Below, piece after piece: positions 5,673 through 8,505 of a DNA stretch of 8,505 nt. The position numbers were made by a program, and so were the translations under genes. Numbering within the stretch: position 1 is the stretch's first letter; every line of letters starts with the position of its first letter. The notes under the pieces were generated by a model that did no database searches, was not told the DNA's origin, and saw only the letters and a program-made list of their open reading frames with translations. The DNA is from Thermoplasmata archaeon (GTDB lineage: Bacteria > Actinomycetota > Acidimicrobiia > Acidimicrobiales > Acidimicrobiaceae): contig JAKBHQ010000076.1 in NCBI GenBank assembly GCA_021836665.1, positions 1-8,505 on the forward strand, given 5' to 3'.

Positions 5673-6797
5673 ATGCAAAGACTTGGATACCAAGTGGTCG
5701 GTCCCGACGACGGGCCACCACTAATACTTTCGAATTCCTTGGGAACCACAATGAAGATGTGGGGTCCCCAGCTGGATCATTTGAAGCAACACTTTCAGGT
5801 AATTCAGTACGATACACGTGGCCACGGTAGTAGTTCCACTCTTCCAGGACCGAACTCAATAAGGGAGCTAGCGGAAGACGTGATACGACTAGCAGACGAA
5901 CTGGAAATTTCCCGGTTCAGTTTTGTTGGACTTTCCTTGGGTGGAATGACCGGAATGTATCTTGCATCGATATTTCCTGACAGAATTGACAAACTTGTGT
6001 TGTGCTGCACATCTCCGAGAATGGCGAACTCCGCATCCTGGGACGAGAGGGCCAAATTCGTACGAACTAACGGAACGCTTGCCCTGACCACTCAGCTTTT
6101 GCAACGCTGGTTTACCCCTCGCTTTGTAGATGATACCCCTCAGCTTGCAGATTTTCTTGAAGAGATGCTCGCAAGCGTGAGTGATGAGGCCTACGCCGCG
6201 TGCTGCGGTGCAATCGGAGAAATGGATCTTTGGGACTTGCTCCCGAAAATATCTGCGGAGACGCTGGTGGTGGCGGGATCGTCAGACCCGGCCATCACAC
6301 CCTTGACGGCCCTTGAAATTCAACAGGCTATTCCCGGAGCGAGCCTTGCAGTAATTGCAAACGGTTCCCATCTGGTCAACGTGGAAAAGCCGGCGGAATT
6401 CTCAGAACTTATACTCAATCACTTACTAGGCACGACATTTCAACGAGGATCCAAAATGAGGAGGTTGGTACTCGGAGATTCTTTTGTCGAAAACTCACTT
6501 GCTAACGCAAGTAATTTTACGCGCCCACTGCAGGAGATCATTACTGAATTTGCTTGGGGAGGCGTCTGGAGCAGACCGGGTCTCGAACTGAAGGCAAGGT
6601 CTATCGCAACGGTGGCCATACTTGCGGCCCTTGGTCGGCATGACGAGCTAGAACTTCACATCAAGGGAGCCTTGAATAACGGACTAAGTGAATCGGAGAT
6701 TTCCGAGGTACTACTGCACGTTGCGGCTTATGCAGGTGTCCCGGCCGCGAACACGGCATTTAGAATCGCCAAGTCTGTAGTAGATGGAACCAAATAA
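5673..6797 (+). CDS. pcaL: Bifunctional 3-oxoadipate enol-lactonase / 4-carboxymuconolactone decarboxylase
   Basis: A 374-residue cytoplasmic fusion enzyme of the protocatechuate branch of the 3-oxoadipate pathway. The N-terminal alpha/beta hydrolase (about 5-253) has the nucleophile elbow GLSLGG (Ser88), a candidate acid Asp205 in GSSDPAITP, and the catalytic His233 in NGSHLVNV. This is the PcaD-like lactonase, yielding 3-oxoadipate. The C-terminal part (about 262-372) is the PcaC-like decarboxylase: FAWGGVWSRPGLELKARS, then ALNNGLSESEISEVLLHVAA and YAGVPAANTAF. The domain order matches actinobacterial PcaL fusions, and length is normal. ATG at 5673 follows AAAGAGGAG by 8 bases. No other pca genes are in the window, so it may belong to a dispersed pathway or act on a related lactone. 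Fusion architecture is certain; the exact substrate is inferred. Confidence 0.9.
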   Translation: MQRLGYQVVGPDDGPPLILSNSLGTTMKMWGPQLDHLKQHFQVIQYDTRGHGSSSTLPGPNSIRELAEDVIRLADELEISRFSFVGLSLGGMTGMYLASIFPDRIDKLVLCCTSPRMANSASWDERAKFVRTNGTLALTTQLLQRWFTPRFVDDTPQLADFLEEMLASVSDEAYAACCGAIGEMDLWDLLPKISAETLVVAGSSDPAITPLTALEIQQAIPGASLAVIANGSHLVNVEKPAEFSELILNHLLGTTFQRGSKMRRLVLGDSFVENSLANASNFTRPLQEIITEFAWGGVWSRPGLELKARSIATVAILAALGRHDELELHIKGALNNGLSESEISEVLLHVAAYAGVPAANTAFRIAKSVVDGTK

Positions 6798-7113
6798 CAG
6801 GGCGAAGTCGGGTGGCTGGGGTGCGTTCAAACGGCCATAGTCGCCGAGCAGCATGTTTTGTTTGAGAGGCGGAATATAGCTGTCGCTGAAGAACTGGTAA
6901 ATCCAGAGAGACTTGGTATTTGTTCGGATCGCCCTATCCGTCTTTCAGAGTTCATCGAGTCAACGACCTGCGGGTAACGCTTAGCGGGGAGGGAGTACGG
7001 CTATTGAAAGGTGCTTTACGATCGAGGCAAGCACACCTGGGGGGAGAGGCGGGATTGCGTGCTCGATATAGCGGTCGCAATTTTCGGTTTGAACATCCCC
7101 GTACCTGATTCTC
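6798..7113. other. Gene-free stretch between the convergent pcaL and lutC genes
   Basis: No supported gene or clear terminator is present. The frame of pcaL stays open after its stop for 59 codons, to a TAA at 6975-6977. Another frame beginning with GTG at 7011 runs into the antisense of lutC. Both could be fragments of a decayed gene, but neither contains a motif I recognise, and open runs of this length are not rare at this base composition. Confidence 0.4.
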
Positions 7114-7776
7114 CTATTGGCGAAGAACAAAGACAGTTAGGTTCCTTGGTCCGTGAACCCCTTCAACGCGGGCCAATTCGATGTCTGAAGTGGCGGAAGG
7201 TCCAGAAACCATTGTCATTGGCCGTCCAATATCGTGTGCTGTTATCGCACCCACGATGTCCTGCGCTATTTGGCTTTCGTTTATGACTACGAAGAGATGA
7301 TCTGGAACTAACGTCGAGATCGGTGGTGCCTCATCGTCGGATGAATTAAAAATAATCGTTCCCGAGGTAGCTAGGCCGATCGCACAACCCGTAAGTGTGC
7401 CCAAGACCTTCGTGTTGTAGTCGTTCAGTGTCAACTGGTCTGGGTGGGCAAGCTGAAATCCGGCGACTTTTTTGCTGAATAGGCTCATCAATGGAGTTGA
7501 CACGCATATCGTATCGTATCCTCGAGGTGCGTCAATTCTCGAAAGGACACTTTCGAAACTTGAGGCCAAGGCATCCTTTTCAATCTCCACCATTGTGGAG
7601 CGATAGTCTTCAACTCGTTCGATGAATAGCTTTACAAGGTCGTCGCGGCTTAAACCCGAACCATCCTTACGAAGGGGGGCAGTTCGAATAAGAGTCGACT
7701 GGGTTCGTACTCCGTTTGTTTGTGAGGTGTTTGCCTGACGAATCCTCTGCAAGATTTCACTTTTTGAGGAGGGCAT
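7114..7776 (-). CDS. lutC: Lactate utilisation protein C (LUD domain)
   Basis: A 220-residue cytoplasmic LUD-domain protein, the usual size for LutC, one of three subunits (LutA, LutB, LutC) needed for L-lactate oxidation to pyruvate. Seen directly: an N-terminal helical part starting KSEILQRIRQA; the core TGCAIGLATSGTIIF (129-143); LVPDHLFVVI (156-165); and near-invariant SGPSATSDIELARVEGVHGP (191-210). In many relatives the core reads AETGT or ADTGT; here it is ATSGT, so an acidic residue is missing. ATG at 7776 has AAGGA 8 bases upstream and lies inside the end of lutB, a 20-base overlap that suggests translational coupling. Family assignment is firm. Confidence 0.92.
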   Translation of the reverse strand: MPSSKSEILQRIRQANTSQTNGVRTQSTLIRTAPLRKDGSGLSRDDLVKLFIERVEDYRSTMVEIEKDALASSFESVLSRIDAPRGYDTICVSTPLMSLFSKKVAGFQLAHPDQLTLNDYNTKVLGTLTGCAIGLATSGTIIFNSSDDEAPPISTLVPDHLFVVINESQIAQDIVGAITAHDIGRPMTMVSGPSATSDIELARVEGVHGPRNLTVFVLRQ

Positions 7777-8505
7777 CTAACGTTCCTTTCCGGTAAGCAT
7801 CCCGCAGTGTGTCTTTCGGTGCAGCTGGCAAAGTTCGAGATTCGATCCACCCATTTATTGGCGGCAAATATTTACCAACTCTGTTTAGCACGGGTCCTCC
7901 GTATTTGAGAATTCGACTAACCGAGGCTGTAGCGATGTTGAATAAATTCGTGTTTCCCATGACTACTCCTACTACTCCAAACGAACCCCGTTCAATATTT
8001 CCCAAGACGGTATCGCGTTTGTGGTCGGAGTGGATCGACCTTAGGTGAATTAGGATCTCTGGGATATTTATCTTTACTGGACATACCTCGTAGCATGCAC
8101 CACAAAGAGTCGAAGCAAAAGCTAGTTCACCGGCTAAAGGGTCACCGACGAGCTGAGGCGTGAGGATGGCTCCAATGGGTCCAGGGTAGACCGATTCATA
8201 GGAGTGGCCGCCGACCCGTTCATACACTGGACATACGTTTAGGCAGGCCGAACATCGAATACAGGAGAGTGCCTGCTTGCCAATTTCATCGGATAGCACC
8301 CGTGTCCTTCCGTTGTCCAGAAGGATTATATGATATGACTTCTTATTGAGGGGTGTTTCTTTTTCAGGTTCCAGTTGTGCGGGCGGTCTCCCGGTCCAGA
8401 TGGTGGTGTAGGGGTTCATTCTTTCGCCCGTCGAAGAACGGGGGAGTAGGGTCAAGAAAACTTCTAGGTCTTCCATCGTCGGAACGAGTTTTTCAATTCC
8501 GACGA
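7757..8505 (-). CDS. lutB: Lactate utilisation iron-sulfur protein B, C-terminal half (5' end outside window)
   Basis: The frame is open to the right edge and starts beyond it; the Met at 8474-8476 is internal, since in-frame VGIEKLVPT precedes it as in LutB proteins. Counting from that Met, two [4Fe-4S] cluster motifs are seen: CIRCSACLNVCPVY (Cys72, 75, 78, 82) and CGACYEVCPV (Cys125, 128, 132). VYPGPIGAILTP lies between them, as expected. The C-terminal stretch ending PAAPKDTLRDAYRKG fits the LutB C-terminal domain. In the family an N-terminal LUD domain should lie off the window. LutB acts with LutA and LutC in electron transfer during L-lactate oxidation. Its stop lies within lutC, so the two are one operon. 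The upstream member (often lutA) is not visible. Confidence 0.92.
   Translation of the reverse strand, partial: VGIEKLVPTMEDLEVFLTLLPRSSTGERMNPYTTIWTGRPPAQLEPEKETPLNKKSYHIILLDNGRTRVLSDEIGKQALSCIRCSACLNVCPVYERVGGHSYESVYPGPIGAILTPQLVGDPLAGELAFASTLCGACYEVCPVKINIPEILIHLRSIHSDHKRDTVLGNIERGSFGVVGVVMGNTNLFNIATASVSRILKYGGPVLNRVGKYLPPINGWIESRTLPAAPKDTLRDAYRKGTLDALLKK

Noticed and set aside
7011..7286. 91-codon plus-strand frame entering lutC
   Set aside because: Most of it is antisense to the well-supported lutC gene. The first 34 codons look plausible but carry no known motif.
1..8505. CRISPR array, tRNA, rRNA, transposase or prophage genes
   Set aside because: Reading both strands showed no regularly spaced repeats, no cloverleaf-like or rRNA-like segments, and no recognisable transposase or integrase.

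Overview
The window looks like chromosomal DNA from a bacterium of roughly 50% GC, most likely an actinobacterium. The reasons are a PcaL-type fusion protein, an FCD-type GntR regulator, a LutB/LutC pair, and several GTG or TTG starts with clear Shine-Dalgarno sequences. A moderate-GC acidimicrobial lineage would fit, but that is a guess. I see no rRNA, tRNA, CRISPR array or complete insertion sequence.

Left part (1-2637, minus strand). A KimA-like APC-superfamily permease runs off the left edge. Its cytoplasmic C-terminal domain is just beginning there. Upstream of it lies a 321-base gap rich in secondary structure, with a strong plus-facing intrinsic terminator that serves no plus-strand gene. 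Next comes a SatP/GPR1/FUN34/YaaH-type acetate transporter.

Middle (2638-4131). A 589-base divergent intergenic region carries palindromic candidate operators close to the transporter. It separates the transporter from a plus-strand GntR/FCD regulator, which may control it. Just downstream of the regulator is a relic of a Fis-type helix-turn-helix C-terminus.

Centre (4132-5672). On the minus strand there is an exported or membrane-anchored protein of unknown function. Next to it is a second, apparently 5'-damaged exported-protein reading frame. A short palindrome cluster then leads into the next gene.

Right part (5673-8505). A plus-strand PcaL-type bifunctional enzyme (3-oxoadipate enol-lactonase plus 4-carboxymuconolactone decarboxylase) stands alone, with no other pca genes in view. 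After about 316 bases without a supported gene comes a minus-strand lutB-lutC pair for L-lactate oxidation. lutB is cut by the right edge and overlaps lutC by 20 bases.

Taken together, the recognisable metabolic genes concern small organic acids: acetate uptake, lactate oxidation, and the 3-oxoadipate route to acetyl-CoA and succinyl-CoA. The window does not show that they are co-regulated. I did not find a convincing new multi-gene system. The best leads are the orphan terminator and possible small RNA at about 1745-1905, the divergent operator region, and the unrecognised exported-protein pair.
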